From assembly GCF_014836325.1 (NCBI RefSeq), contig NZ_JACSQZ010000010.1:1-64000 (forward strand): a stretch of DNA of 64,000 bases, read 5' to 3'. Shown here in pieces: positions 1 to 9,468 of the stretch (position 1 is its first letter; the number at the start of each line of letters is the position of its first letter). The position numbers and the translations under genes were made by a program. Source of the DNA: Clostridium gallinarum (GTDB taxonomy: Bacteria; Bacillota; Clostridia; Clostridiales; Clostridiaceae). The notes below the pieces were generated by a model. The model had not been told where the DNA came from. It saw nothing but the letters and a program-made list of their open reading frames with translations, and searched no databases.

Positions 1-53
1 ATATGGTTTCTTAAGTATACCCTTATTTAATAAAAGAATTTTTTAAAAAAGTA

Positions 54-81
54 TTGACTTTTTATAACTGGTCTATATATT
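54..81 (+). promoter_or_regulatory. possible sigma-A promoter
   Basis: TTGACT at 54-59 and TATATT at 76-81 are separated by 16 bases. A terminator hairpin starts almost at once downstream, so any transcript would be very short. It may be chance in AT-rich DNA. Confidence 0.25.
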
Positions 82-126
82 AAAAAGGAGCTAACACTAC
101 TTTAAGTGTTATGGCTCCTTTTTTAT
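82..126. terminator. bidirectional intrinsic terminator
   Basis: A hairpin pairs GGAGC with GCTCC and TAACACT with AGTGTTA. It has a T-run on the plus strand and the complementary A-run on the other side. It lies just past the stop of the minus-strand tldE gene and can end that transcript and any plus-strand transcript entering from the left. Confidence 0.8.
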
Positions 127-156
127 TTATAAGTTTATTAAATTTTTATAATTAAA

Positions 157-1458
157 TTAATTAGTAGCTATAGTAACATTCATTAATTTTATTGCCTTTG
201 GACCTATAAAGTTATTTTCTCTTTGTAATTCCTTAGATAAATATAATTCTTTTTGTAATTCCATTATATTACCTGAAATTGATCCACCTGTAACTGGAGT
301 AACTTTACTACCATCAAAATACCATGCTAGTCTTATTTCACCACCAAAATTCCCTGTTAGTTTATCTACTGTAAAATCTGAAAATGCTGCTATTTCTAGA
401 TAAGGTTCTTCTTTTAATTCATCAATAGTTTTACTTCCACCTGAAATAATAAAGTTATTGATATTTCCTGTTGGTTTAATATTTAAATAATAAGCATACT
501 TATTACTAGCAATATAATTTTTTAATACTCCATCTTCTATTACTGTTACATCTTCTAATGGAAAACCATCTTCATCAAAAAAGTTTGATTTTGTTGAATT
601 ACTCATAAATGGATCAACTTTTATAGAAATAACATCTCCTAAAACATCTTCTCCTAGGATTTTATCTCCTACTTTCCAATTAGACTCTTCTTGATAGATA
701 GCTTGTGCATTACTTTTAAAAGTATAAAATGAAAATATTTCTGGGACTGCTCCTCTTGTTAATATTACTGGTATTTTACCCATATTAGGTGTTTTAACTG
801 CTCTAGCCCTATCTTTACATATATTAAGCATGCCCTCTACATCATCAGATATAGAAGTTGAATCAAAGCTTGAAAAGTTCAAACATCTATAAAGTTCAAC
901 TTCCTCATCTTCTCCCATCCAAGTTGGTATATATTCAACCATACACTTATAATTTACTCCCTCTACATCTACACCTTCGGAATTTATTATACGAGTATAT
1001 ATCTTATTTAAGAAAATTTCACAAGAATTAATTCCTCCATTTTCATATATATCATTTTTATATACCGCTTTTATTATTTCATTAATCCAATGAGGTAAAT
1101 CTTCCTTTGAAAAATTACTTTCATTATTATTTTTATATAAATTAGACTTTTTCACTAAAGGATAGTATTGATTTTTTGCAAATTGAGCCGCAAAAACAGC
1201 TTCATTTACTGCAAACTCTATTTCTTTTTCTGTCATAGTAGGATATATATTAATAGTTGCTTCTCCTCTATACTTTATACCATTCTCTTCTAAATCTTTA
1301 TAAATTGCTACTTTAAAATGATGTACATCTTTTGCTCTATCCATATCAACACTTTTTTTAACTAGAAAAAGTTCATTTGCTTCAACTTTTTGCTCAGTAA
1401 TTTTATATCCATCAATATTTTTATTATTTATAATTATATTTTTTATTATATTTATCAT
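157..1458 (-). CDS. tldE: TldE/PmbA-type metalloprotease subunit
   Basis: This 433-residue protein belongs to the TldD/PmbA (modulator of DNA gyrase, peptidase U62) family. It has the family's C-terminal half, ending in a region around VTGGSISGNIMEL, but lacks the HExxxH zinc motif seen in its partner. That fits the TldE/PmbA role, the non-catalytic subunit of a TldD/TldE heterodimer that degrades unfolded peptides and matures some modified peptides in the cytoplasm. Its ATG overlaps the tldD stop codon (TAATG), so the two are translationally coupled. A bidirectional terminator follows. The family call is firm; the substrate is unknown and no peptide-maturation genes lie nearby. Confidence 0.88.
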   Translation of the reverse strand: MINIIKNIIINNKNIDGYKITEQKVEANELFLVKKSVDMDRAKDVHHFKVAIYKDLEENGIKYRGEATINIYPTMTEKEIEFAVNEAVFAAQFAKNQYYPLVKKSNLYKNNNESNFSKEDLPHWINEIIKAVYKNDIYENGGINSCEIFLNKIYTRIINSEGVDVEGVNYKCMVEYIPTWMGEDEEVELYRCLNFSSFDSTSISDDVEGMLNICKDRARAVKTPNMGKIPVILTRGAVPEIFSFYTFKSNAQAIYQEESNWKVGDKILGEDVLGDVISIKVDPFMSNSTKSNFFDEDGFPLEDVTVIEDGVLKNYIASNKYAYYLNIKPTGNINNFIISGGSKTIDELKEEPYLEIAAFSDFTVDKLTGNFGGEIRLAWYFDGSKVTPVTGGSISGNIMELQKELYLSKELQRENNFIGPKAIKLMNVTIATN

Positions 1459-2873
1459 TAACCTAACCTCACTTTCGCCTTTATATATGGCCCACCATTA
1501 GATGTTTTTACAAACTCCTTATATCCCTTACCACAGTATCCTGATCCTTCCATATCCATATGGTCTGAAACCATAGTAATTGACTTTAATATATCTGGAA
1601 CAAACCCAGTCATATACACCGGTGATATTAAATTTCCTGTTAGGTTTCCATCTATAATTTCTCTTCCAACTAAAGCAATACATTGCATTCCCCAATTTTT
1701 AGGATCTTCCATTCCACTATACATCTTCTCAATAAGATAACCCTTTTTAACTGAAGCTATCATATCTTCAACTTTATCATTTCCAGGTTCAAAAAATGTG
1801 TTAGTCATTCTTGAATAAGCTTTTCTTTCAAAAGATTCTCTCTTCCCATTACCTGTAGGTATTGTTCCTAATTTTAATGCTGAGAGTAAATCTGATATAC
1901 CATTTTTTAATACACCATTTTCTATTATTACTGTATCTGTCCCAATTGTTCCCTCATCATCAAATAAGTAAGAAGATACATCTTTAATTGCAGCTGCTCC
2001 ATCGTGCATTGTAGTTAAATTTGAGGCTACTACCTTATTTATATACTCTGCCCCTTTTGCTCTTTCCTTTACAAACATATCCATTTCTACTCCATGTCCA
2101 AAGGCTTCATGTGCAATTAATCCTGTAATATCTGGAGCGCATATAACATCATATTCGCCTGGCTCTACACTTTTAGCATCTAAAAGTTTTATACTTTGAT
2201 CAACTATTTTTTTTACATTTGCTTTTGCTTCTTCTACAACTTCAAAACCTTTTAACCCAGAATAAGAATCATAATAATATTTTGTATTATTTTCTCTTCT
2301 AGCAATTGAGAACATCATACATTGACTTATTATATATGATTGATCTAAATCTTTTTTATTTGAAATAAACATCTTTGATATATGACTTGTCTCAAAAGCT
2401 ATATTAAAATTTACAATTAAATCTGAATAGGATAACCCTTCATCCTTTATTGCTATTAATTTATTTATTATTTCCTCTGAAGTAATATCTTTAGGATCTA
2501 TTAATACTTCCCCTAAATAACTTTGCACTATTTCCTCTTCATTTATAACTTCATATGAGTTCTTTGAATTAAATTCAGATACTTTATTTAACTTAGATTT
2601 TATTTCATCTACAATACTATTTAATTTATCCTCACTTATTTCATTAAATGAATATTCGCTATAATTTACTCCATTGTGTACTCTTACAACAAACCCTCTT
2701 TCCCCTAAAAAGCCATCCCCTATTAATATTCCCATTTTATTAACTGCATATCTTTTTGAATTTATATCTGTTCCTAAAACTGAAACATAACTATAGCTTT
2801 CTGATAAAATATTAATAAGCTTTTTAATTATAGGCTTACTATTATTTAAAAACTGTGAATTTGATACCTTCAT
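1458..2873 (-). CDS. tldD: TldD zinc metalloprotease
   Basis: This 471-residue protein is the catalytic member of the TldD/TldE pair. The zinc motif HEAFGHGVEMD is present at about residues 255-265, with the His-Glu-x-x-x-His spacing typical of TldD. The C-terminal GYCGKGYKE and PYIKAKVRLG segments also match the family. Length is normal. The ribosome binding site is AGGGGG just upstream of the ATG. It is first in a two-gene operon with tldE, with a one-base stop/start overlap. Expected role: cytoplasmic proteolysis of flexible or modified peptides. Confidence 0.92.
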   Translation of the reverse strand: MKVSNSQFLNNSKPIIKKLINILSESYSYVSVLGTDINSKRYAVNKMGILIGDGFLGERGFVVRVHNGVNYSEYSFNEISEDKLNSIVDEIKSKLNKVSEFNSKNSYEVINEEEIVQSYLGEVLIDPKDITSEEIINKLIAIKDEGLSYSDLIVNFNIAFETSHISKMFISNKKDLDQSYIISQCMMFSIARRENNTKYYYDSYSGLKGFEVVEEAKANVKKIVDQSIKLLDAKSVEPGEYDVICAPDITGLIAHEAFGHGVEMDMFVKERAKGAEYINKVVASNLTTMHDGAAAIKDVSSYLFDDEGTIGTDTVIIENGVLKNGISDLLSALKLGTIPTGNGKRESFERKAYSRMTNTFFEPGNDKVEDMIASVKKGYLIEKMYSGMEDPKNWGMQCIALVGREIIDGNLTGNLISPVYMTGFVPDILKSITMVSDHMDMEGSGYCGKGYKEFVKTSNGGPYIKAKVRLG

Positions 2874-3146
2874 AAAATAACCCCCTGTATATATCTTTTA
2901 ATATTCTATATTTAATTAAATTTTACAATCATTAAATATATGTATATTTTTCCTTAATTTCTCAATTAATTATATACTACTTTTTATTTATATTCTACAT
3001 AATAAAAAGTTATTGTTATTTATTAAAATTTATAATTAATCACCTTTTCTAATACTTATCACTATAGTATAATAATAACAAAATTATATTATATATGGAG
3101 GCCATTTATATTGTTAAAAATAATTAAATCAAAAGGAGTTATTCAT

Positions 3147-3560
3147 ATGTGGGTTATTTACGCTTTACTGTCAGCTTTTTTTGCTGCCCTTACTTCTATA
3201 TTAGCTAAAGTCGGTATTGAAAACATAAACTCAAATCTAGCTACTGCAATACGTACTGTAGTTGTTTTAATAATGGCTTGGGGAATTGTTTTAATAAATG
3301 GTAGCATAAGTCAAATTAGCAATATAACTCAAAAAAGCTGGCTATTTCTAGTTTTATCAGGAATTGCTACAGGTCTTTCTTGGCTATTTTATTATAAAGC
3401 CTTACAAATTGGAGAAGCTTCTAAAGTAGTTCCTATAGACAAATTTAGTGTTGTTATAACTATGATTTTAGCATTTGTTATATTAAAAGAAGCTGCTAGT
3501 GTAAAAACAGTTATAGGTGGTATATTTATTACTATTGGCACTTTTATAATGATATTATAA
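3147..3560 (+). CDS. single-domain EamA/DMT-family transporter
   Basis: A 137-residue, very hydrophobic protein with about five membrane helices and one EamA repeat; classical DMT exporters carry two. The motif TGLSWLFYYKAL followed by PIDKFSVVI is characteristic of this short EamA class, which is thought to work as dimers. I chose the ATG at 3147 because AAGGAG lies eight bases upstream; a TTG at 3111 with its own GGAGG would add 12 polar residues and is less likely. It stands alone, with a terminator directly after. Substrate unknown. Confidence 0.85.
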   Translation: MWVIYALLSAFFAALTSILAKVGIENINSNLATAIRTVVVLIMAWGIVLINGSISQISNITQKSWLFLVLSGIATGLSWLFYYKALQIGEASKVVPIDKFSVVITMILAFVILKEAASVKTVIGGIFITIGTFIMIL

Positions 3561-3590
3561 GAACTCAGCCCAAAGCTGAGTTCTTATTAT
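3561..3590. terminator. convergent terminator
   Basis: A 9-bp perfect stem (GAACTCAGC pairs with GCTGAGTTC, 5-base loop) lies between the convergent EamA gene and the small minus-strand gene and probably serves both. Confidence 0.8.
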
Positions 3591-3803
3591 TTAACTTTCT
3601 ACAATTTCTTTTATTATACTTTTTATTTCATTTAAGGATAAGTCTAAATTTTCTATTCCTCCTATATCGCATTGAGCTGTATTTTTTATGCTATTTAATA
3701 TGCGTGCATATAATTGCTTTTTACTATCAAACTTTTCATTATCCTGAATTATATATCTATAAATCATCTTTGCTTCTTTTTCTATATACTCTCTATCTTC
3801 CAT
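3591..3803 (-). CDS. small hypothetical protein
   Basis: A 70-residue, charged, soluble, mostly helical protein without signal peptide or membrane segment. A GAGGAG ribosome binding site lies six bases before the ATG, and it sits 30 bases after the second YhgE/Pip gene in the same direction, so it may be the last gene of that operon. I recognise no family. One cysteine (TAQCDIGG) is not part of an evident motif. It is listed because the ribosome binding site, spacing and following terminator look genuine. Confidence 0.6.
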   Translation of the reverse strand: MEDREYIEKEAKMIYRYIIQDNEKFDSKKQLYARILNSIKNTAQCDIGGIENLDLSLNEIKSIIKEIVES

Positions 3804-3833
3804 AACATCTCCTCTTAGCTTTTCATATAAAAT

Positions 3834-5984
3834 CTATAAATTTGCCTCTTCAAATTTATGCTCCATAAAATGTATTAACTTATGGAATGGCTTCTTTAGT
3901 ACTGCAATAATAATAAAAATTAAACAATATATTAAAAGTGCATTTACATTTGTAGTAACATTTTTCCAAACTGGTCCTGATATAGCTTCTCTAAAACTAT
4001 TTATCGAATAAGTAAATGGCCAAAGTGGATATAAAATACCAAATATCTCTGGGTTTGTTTGAATAGGATATATCCCTCCTGCACCTGCTATTTGGAATAC
4101 CATTATTATAACAGCTATAGCTTTACCTACATTTCCTAAAACAGAAATTAAAGTAAATATTATTATTGTAAAAGTAATTGATGTTAACATTGCTAATCCA
4201 AATAAAAGTGGTACATTATAAACTGGAACCTTAAGTAGTAGCCAATCTCCTAAAATTATTATAAATGATTGAATTAGGCTTATACTTAAAAATAATAGCA
4301 TTTTCCCAAAATGTCTTTGAAGCATATTAGGTTGCTTTCCATCCTCAAAATCCTCACAATTTGTTGTTAATAATGCTCCTGCTAAAAGGGCACCTACCCA
4401 AATTGCTAAAACAGAATAAAATGGAGTGAGCCCTACACCAAATATTCCTTCCCCATAAACATCAACTTCACTAACAGTTATTGGTGATGATATAAAATCG
4501 GCTATTTCACTAGAATCTTTTGTTAGTAATTCAATTATTTGATCTAAACTTTCATCATTTAAATTTTCTAACTTAGAATCTAACTCTGAAACACTTTTTT
4601 GAATATCAGCTATTTTGTTACTTAACTCTTCTGCATCCTCTATAGCCTCGTTACTTGATGCTATTCCATAGTTTGCTAATGCATTTAATTGTGGAACTAT
4701 TATCTTTGAAGTTTCAAGGATAGAGTTTAAACTATCTAAATTATTAGTATACTCATCTGAAATATTGTTGATAACATTACTGCTATTTTTATAATAATTA
4801 TTTGAAACACCAACAATATTATTCATAACTTCATCATTAACCTTAATAATTGAATCTATTTTCTTACTTAAGTCTTCCCCTGCCATACCATTATTAACTA
4901 ATGTTTTTAATTCGTTAATGGAATTTTGTTGATTATTTAAAATATTATTAAGATTTTTTAATTCTCCTACTAATTTATTTAAATTTTCATTATTTATTTT
5001 CTCATTAATCTCATTTATTTCTTTAATTGATATATCAATTATATTTTTCATCTCATTGATATAATTATAAACTTCATCTAAATTCTTATTTATTTCATCC
5101 CTTGTAGCAGATGATACCTTTATATTATCTAATGAATTATCAATTTTTTTAGATAAAGTTTGAAGCTCTATAATAATATTATTAATATCTTTATTTATAG
5201 TAGTTAAATTATTCTTGTTTTCATTTACTAAGTCCTTACTTAATTCTGTAGCTTTTTGTAAATTATTAATTTGCTCAGTAATAATAGGCAAATCATTTTT
5301 CATACTATAAATATATTCTTTTAAACTCTCTGAATCTTTAGCAGATGTATTTATATAATCTTGTATACTTGCTAAGTCAACTATTGATGTACTAATAACA
5401 TCTTTTATAGATAATACCTTTGAACGATTATTATCCAACTCTATTCCTATATCATTTAGAGCACTAAATACTTCTGAATTTACTGTTTCTACAAAATTTG
5501 ATTTTATTTCTTTTGTAAGTTTATCCTTAGCCACATTAGTTATTTTAGTTGCTATAGCATTTGCTTTTTCATTTACTTTATATACTATACTTGGCTTTTT
5601 AGGATTATTAGTTGTTAAACTTACTAATCCACTTGAAAAATTTTCTGGTATTTCTATTATTGCATAATATGTTCCTTGATTTAATAAATTATTTGCTTGC
5701 CATTCATCTATCATTTCCCATTTTATAGATTTATTTTCTTTTAAACTTTCTATAACTTTTTCGCCTACATTTATTTCTTCAGAATTCACCACTGTGCCTT
5801 CGTCTTTATTAACTACAGCAATTGGTAAATTACTTGTATTAGCATATGGATCCCAACATGCATATATATTTATCCATGCATATAATGAAGGAATGATACA
5901 AAGCCCTATAACTATTATTATTGCTGCATAGTTTCTTTTAATTTTAAGTAAATCTCTTTTAAATATTCTAAATAACATCTTCAT
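3834..5984 (-). CDS. YhgE/Pip-family membrane protein (second copy)
   Basis: This 716-residue protein has the YhgE/Pip architecture. It has an N-terminal membrane helix (about residues 19-37) followed by the conserved ACWDPYANTSNLPIAVVN segment, a long extracellular helical region (about 150-490) rich in Asn, Glu and Lys that looks coiled-coil, and a C-terminal block of about five helices of the ABC-2 permease type ending in GAGGIYPIQ and WPFTYSINSFREA. Family members include the lactococcal phage infection protein Pip and relatives of the type VII secretion protein EsaA. It lies 12 bases after an equally long paralogue. The flanks are similar while the coiled middle has diverged, consistent with an old tandem duplication. 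No type VII secretion genes are visible here. Confidence 0.88.
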   Translation of the reverse strand: MKMLFRIFKRDLLKIKRNYAAIIIVIGLCIIPSLYAWINIYACWDPYANTSNLPIAVVNKDEGTVVNSEEINVGEKVIESLKENKSIKWEMIDEWQANNLLNQGTYYAIIEIPENFSSGLVSLTTNNPKKPSIVYKVNEKANAIATKITNVAKDKLTKEIKSNFVETVNSEVFSALNDIGIELDNNRSKVLSIKDVISTSIVDLASIQDYINTSAKDSESLKEYIYSMKNDLPIITEQINNLQKATELSKDLVNENKNNLTTINKDINNIIIELQTLSKKIDNSLDNIKVSSATRDEINKNLDEVYNYINEMKNIIDISIKEINEINEKINNENLNKLVGELKNLNNILNNQQNSINELKTLVNNGMAGEDLSKKIDSIIKVNDEVMNNIVGVSNNYYKNSSNVINNISDEYTNNLDSLNSILETSKIIVPQLNALANYGIASSNEAIEDAEELSNKIADIQKSVSELDSKLENLNDESLDQIIELLTKDSSEIADFISSPITVSEVDVYGEGIFGVGLTPFYSVLAIWVGALLAGALLTTNCEDFEDGKQPNMLQRHFGKMLLFLSISLIQSFIIILGDWLLLKVPVYNVPLLFGLAMLTSITFTIIIFTLISVLGNVGKAIAVIIMVFQIAGAGGIYPIQTNPEIFGILYPLWPFTYSINSFREAISGPVWKNVTTNVNALLIYCLIFIIIAVLKKPFHKLIHFMEHKFEEANL

Positions 5985-5996
5985 AATTTAACCTCA

Positions 5997-8147
5997 CTAT
6001 TCTCCTATTCCTGACTCATGGAATTTTAACTCAAATTTTTTAACTACACTTTTTAATTTTGGCTTAAATACAAAACCTAAAATTACATAAAGTATTGAGA
6101 ATAGTAATAAAATACTTATATCTAAAATTACACTACTTACAAGCGGTCCTGCAATAGCCTCTCTAAATCCACCTACAGCATAAGTAAATGGGAAAAATGG
6201 TTGTAATATTCTAAATATAAGAGGATCTACCTGTATTGGATAACTTCCTCCACAACCAGCCAATTGAAGTATCATCAAAACAATATTTATAGCTTTTCCT
6301 ACATCTCCAAGTAAAGATACATTTGTAAAAATTATTATTGAAAATGTAATTGCTGATACTATAGAAAAAATAACCATTAAAATAGGAGATACAGAGTATA
6401 CTTTTAATAAAAATATATTTCCTAAGGCTATTATAACCCCTTGTATGGATGCTAATAGTATAAAAGTAAACATTTTTCCAAAGTGTTTTTCTCTTATATT
6501 TATCTCATTTCCCCAATCAATTTTAGGTGCTTCTGTTTTTAAAATTGAAGTTAATATTAAGCCCCCAACCCATAATGCTAAAACTGAGTATATCGGAGTC
6601 ATTGCTGAACCATAATTAGGTACAGAATATACACTTACTTCTTTAATATTAAAAGGATCTGAAATAAAATTAGAAATCATATCTGGATTACTTTGCAATA
6701 TTGCAAGAATACCATTTAAGTCTTCATCATTTATTTTAGATAATTTCTCTCCTAAGCTTTTAATATCATCTTTATAATATTCTAATTGTTCTAAAAGATC
6801 ACTTGAAACCTTAGTTGCAAGTCCACTTCCTTGTTCTGCTGTATTTAATAAATTTGTTATCCCATTAACAGATTTTTGTGAATCATCTAGAAGTTCATAA
6901 GCCTTTTTAGTAGCATCAACTAAATTATTATTTATATCATTTAAAATTGGAACCGTTGTATCTTCAAAATTATTCTGAAGTCTTTCAATATTTTTAGAAA
7001 TTTGTTTTAAGTTTTCCTTTAATTGATTTATAACTTCTTCATTTTCTTTATTTCCACTAGAATAATTATTCCAAATTGATTCAACTAAAGTTTCTTGTTC
7101 ACTAATATTACTTTGTAATACTTTCATCTCTGAAATATTTTGTGCTATAGCCTCATTTGGAGTTTCTTCATTTATAGCATCTAAATAATTTATATTAGAA
7201 TCTGTTGAATCATTTATTGAAGTTAATGTATTTTTTATATCTCCTAATTTACTATTAACTTCTACTGTACTATTAGTACTACTTATAGTATCTAATATGG
7301 ATATTATTCTATCTACGCTAATTTTACTTTGATTTAGGTTTTGATTTAATATGTAAATAGAATTAGAAAAACTATCTGTTGTTGTTTTTATTAAATTTTG
7401 TGCATTTTGAATTACAGATTCACCTGATGATATTCCACTTGCTAATAAAGGTAATGTTGATTTAACTTCTTTTAGATAGTTATTTAAATTACCAGCATTT
7501 GAATTTACACCATCTAAAACATTTATAACAGAATCTATCCCTTTAGATGTTGTTATTATAAGATCCTTAAGCTTTATTATATCAACCCTATTATTATCAA
7601 CTTTTTCTTGATAACCATCAATTTTTTCAAAAGCTTTTTTATTTACTGTTTCAATAAAATTAGTAGTTATTTGATCTATTAATGTTTCTTCTGCTACTCC
7701 AGCTATTTTACCTGCTACCGGATTAGCCTTTGTGTCTAATTTATAAATTATTTCAGCCTTATTAGCTTTATCTGTTGTTATACTAACTAAATCTTCAGAA
7801 AATCTTTCTGGAATTTCTATAGATGCAAAGTAAGTTCCATCCACTACTCCAGCATCAGCATTTTCTTTACTAACAAACTTCCAGCCTATATTATTATTTT
7901 GTTTAAGTTCCTCAACAACCTCTTGTCCAACATTTATTTCTTCACCTAGAACTACAGCTCCCTTATCATTATTAACTACTGCTATTGGCATTGTACTTGT
8001 ATTACCATATGGATCCCAACATGCTTTTATATTTACCCATGCATACAAGGCTGGTATAACGCATACACCAGCCACAATGATTAAAGCTATTGGATTTTTT
8101 ACAATACTTTTTAAATCTCTCTTAAATACCTTAATTATGTTTTTCAT
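5997..8147 (-). CDS. YhgE/Pip-family membrane protein (first copy)
   Basis: This 716-residue paralogue of the next gene has the same layout: an N-terminal helix, the KACWDPYGNTSTMPIAVVNND motif region, a long extracellular coiled middle, and a C-terminal membrane block with GCGGSYPIQVDP and FPFTYAVGGFREA. It is the first gene of the pair and has its own sigma-A-like promoter (8202-8230) with a possible repressor site. The upstream sensor kinase gene reads in the same direction about 120 bases away, so co-regulation is possible but not shown. Proposed roles for the family (phage receptor, secretion accessory, envelope stress) are from general knowledge; the function here is open. Confidence 0.88.
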   Translation of the reverse strand: MKNIIKVFKRDLKSIVKNPIALIIVAGVCVIPALYAWVNIKACWDPYGNTSTMPIAVVNNDKGAVVLGEEINVGQEVVEELKQNNNIGWKFVSKENADAGVVDGTYFASIEIPERFSEDLVSITTDKANKAEIIYKLDTKANPVAGKIAGVAEETLIDQITTNFIETVNKKAFEKIDGYQEKVDNNRVDIIKLKDLIITTSKGIDSVINVLDGVNSNAGNLNNYLKEVKSTLPLLASGISSGESVIQNAQNLIKTTTDSFSNSIYILNQNLNQSKISVDRIISILDTISSTNSTVEVNSKLGDIKNTLTSINDSTDSNINYLDAINEETPNEAIAQNISEMKVLQSNISEQETLVESIWNNYSSGNKENEEVINQLKENLKQISKNIERLQNNFEDTTVPILNDINNNLVDATKKAYELLDDSQKSVNGITNLLNTAEQGSGLATKVSSDLLEQLEYYKDDIKSLGEKLSKINDEDLNGILAILQSNPDMISNFISDPFNIKEVSVYSVPNYGSAMTPIYSVLALWVGGLILTSILKTEAPKIDWGNEINIREKHFGKMFTFILLASIQGVIIALGNIFLLKVYSVSPILMVIFSIVSAITFSIIIFTNVSLLGDVGKAINIVLMILQLAGCGGSYPIQVDPLIFRILQPFFPFTYAVGGFREAIAGPLVSSVILDISILLLFSILYVILGFVFKPKLKSVVKKFELKFHESGIGE

Positions 8148-8185
8148 ACTGCCTCTTTCCTTTTGCTACTTTAAATATTATACAT

Positions 8186-8202
8186 TTGACTGACTAGTAC
8201 AA
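8186..8202 (-). promoter_or_regulatory. possible repressor operator at the YhgE/Pip promoter
   Basis: TTGACTGACTAGTACAA lies immediately downstream of the -10 box, where a repressor would block initiation. The core ACTAGT is palindromic and GACTGACTAGT resembles TetR-type operators in general form. The outer part is not fully symmetric and no tetR gene is in the window, so this is a weak call. Confidence 0.3.
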
Positions 8203-8230
8203 TTTTAACTCCACAGTATGAAAATTTCAA
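8202..8230 (-). promoter_or_regulatory. sigma-A promoter for the YhgE/Pip genes
   Basis: On the minus strand TTGAAA (8230-8225) and TAAAAT (8207-8202) are exactly 17 bases apart, about 55 bases before the first YhgE/Pip start. Confidence 0.65.
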
Positions 8231-8266
8231 TAAAGATTATTAATTATTTTAGCCTTTAAAAAGCTA

Positions 8267-9466
8267 TTAACTATTAAATTCTATTATAAATGTAGTATCT
8301 TTCCCAATATTACTTTCAGCATATATTTTTCCATTATGACTTTCTACTATAGATTTAGCTATAGATAATCCTAAACCATATCCCCCGGTTTCTCTTGCTC
8401 TTGATGAGTCTACTCTATAAAATCTTTCAAATATCTTTTCTAAATCCTCTTTCTTTATTCCTTCCCCAGTATTATTCACCTTAAGTTTTATTTTATTTTT
8501 TTCTTGTACTAAGTCCACATTAATTTTTCCATTTTTATTAGTATATTTAATAGCATTATCAAGTAATATTATAACTACTCTCTTTATGCTTTCTTTATCT
8601 CCCTTTAACTTAATATCCTTTAAAATATTAGATTCTAGTTGAATTCTATTTTCAAAAATAACTGCTTCAAAAGTTAATAAAATATTATTTACTAATTTGC
8701 TAAAATCAAACTCTGAAAACTCTTTAAGTTCCTTATTAGTATCTAATTTTGCTAAAGTTAACATTTCATCTAATAACTCTGACATTCTTTCTATTTGGTT
8801 ATTAATATAATTAAGCCATTTCCCTTGACTTTCAACAGTAGCACTCTTATTAGATAATACTAATGAATTATTAGTTTTTATAATAGCTAATGGAGTTTTT
8901 AGCTCATGGGAAGCATTTGCTATAAACTGCTTTTGCTTTTCAAAAGTTTCTTTTATAGGCTTTATAGTTCTATTAGTTAAATAAATACTTATTAAAAGTA
9001 ATAAAATAAGGCTTATACTTCCAATTGATATAAACACTTTCAAAAGATTATTTAATACATTCATTTGTGGCTGCCTACTCATAAGAGCTATTTTAATTCC
9101 CTTTGTACTATAATCCTTTAGATAACCATAACTACTTCCTTCTAACTTAATTTTTCCATATTTATCTTCCTGTTTTATTATTTCATATATAGTATTTTCA
9201 AGTGATTCTTCTTCAACCTCCATAAATGTTGAAACCTTTGCTATATTATTTTCAGAATCTAACTCTATAATTATACTGCTACTTAACATTGGCATATCAA
9301 GTCCTGGCTTTTTTTGATTATATATAAGCCCTCTTAATTCATGCTCTAATTCTCTATCCATACTTATAGTTGTAAAAATATATATACTTCCAAAGATAAC
9401 TATAAAAACTAATGTTAATAAAGACATATTAATGAATATAAACTTTTTCTTTAACTTATCAAACAA
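8267..9466 (-). CDS. two-component sensor histidine kinase
   Basis: A 399-residue membrane kinase: N-terminal membrane helix (about 11-32), a short extracellular sensor of about 110 residues, a second helix (about 142-164), the dimerisation/phosphoacceptor motif SHELKTPLAIIK with His near residue 187, then the ATPase motifs DNAIKYTN (N box), NTGEGI (G1), FERFYRVD (F box) and GYGLGLSIAKSI (G2). All key residues are present. It lies two bases after the response regulator and is surely its partner. The divergently placed VTC-DUF4956-CotH operon and the downstream YhgE/Pip genes are the likely targets. The signal is unknown; the sensor region matches no domain I recognise. Confidence 0.93.
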   Translation of the reverse strand: MFDKLKKKFIFINMSLLTLVFIVIFGSIYIFTTISMDRELEHELRGLIYNQKKPGLDMPMLSSSIIIELDSENNIAKVSTFMEVEEESLENTIYEIIKQEDKYGKIKLEGSSYGYLKDYSTKGIKIALMSRQPQMNVLNNLLKVFISIGSISLILLLLISIYLTNRTIKPIKETFEKQKQFIANASHELKTPLAIIKTNNSLVLSNKSATVESQGKWLNYINNQIERMSELLDEMLTLAKLDTNKELKEFSEFDFSKLVNNILLTFEAVIFENRIQLESNILKDIKLKGDKESIKRVVIILLDNAIKYTNKNGKINVDLVQEKNKIKLKVNNTGEGIKKEDLEKIFERFYRVDSSRARETGGYGLGLSIAKSIVESHNGKIYAESNIGKDTTFIIEFNS

Positions 9467-9468
9467 AG

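Noticed and set aside
5997-8147. Type VII secretion locus suggested by YhgE/EsaA-like proteins
   Set aside because: No WXG100 proteins, FtsK-like ATPase or other ess/yuk genes are in the window; family membership alone is not enough.
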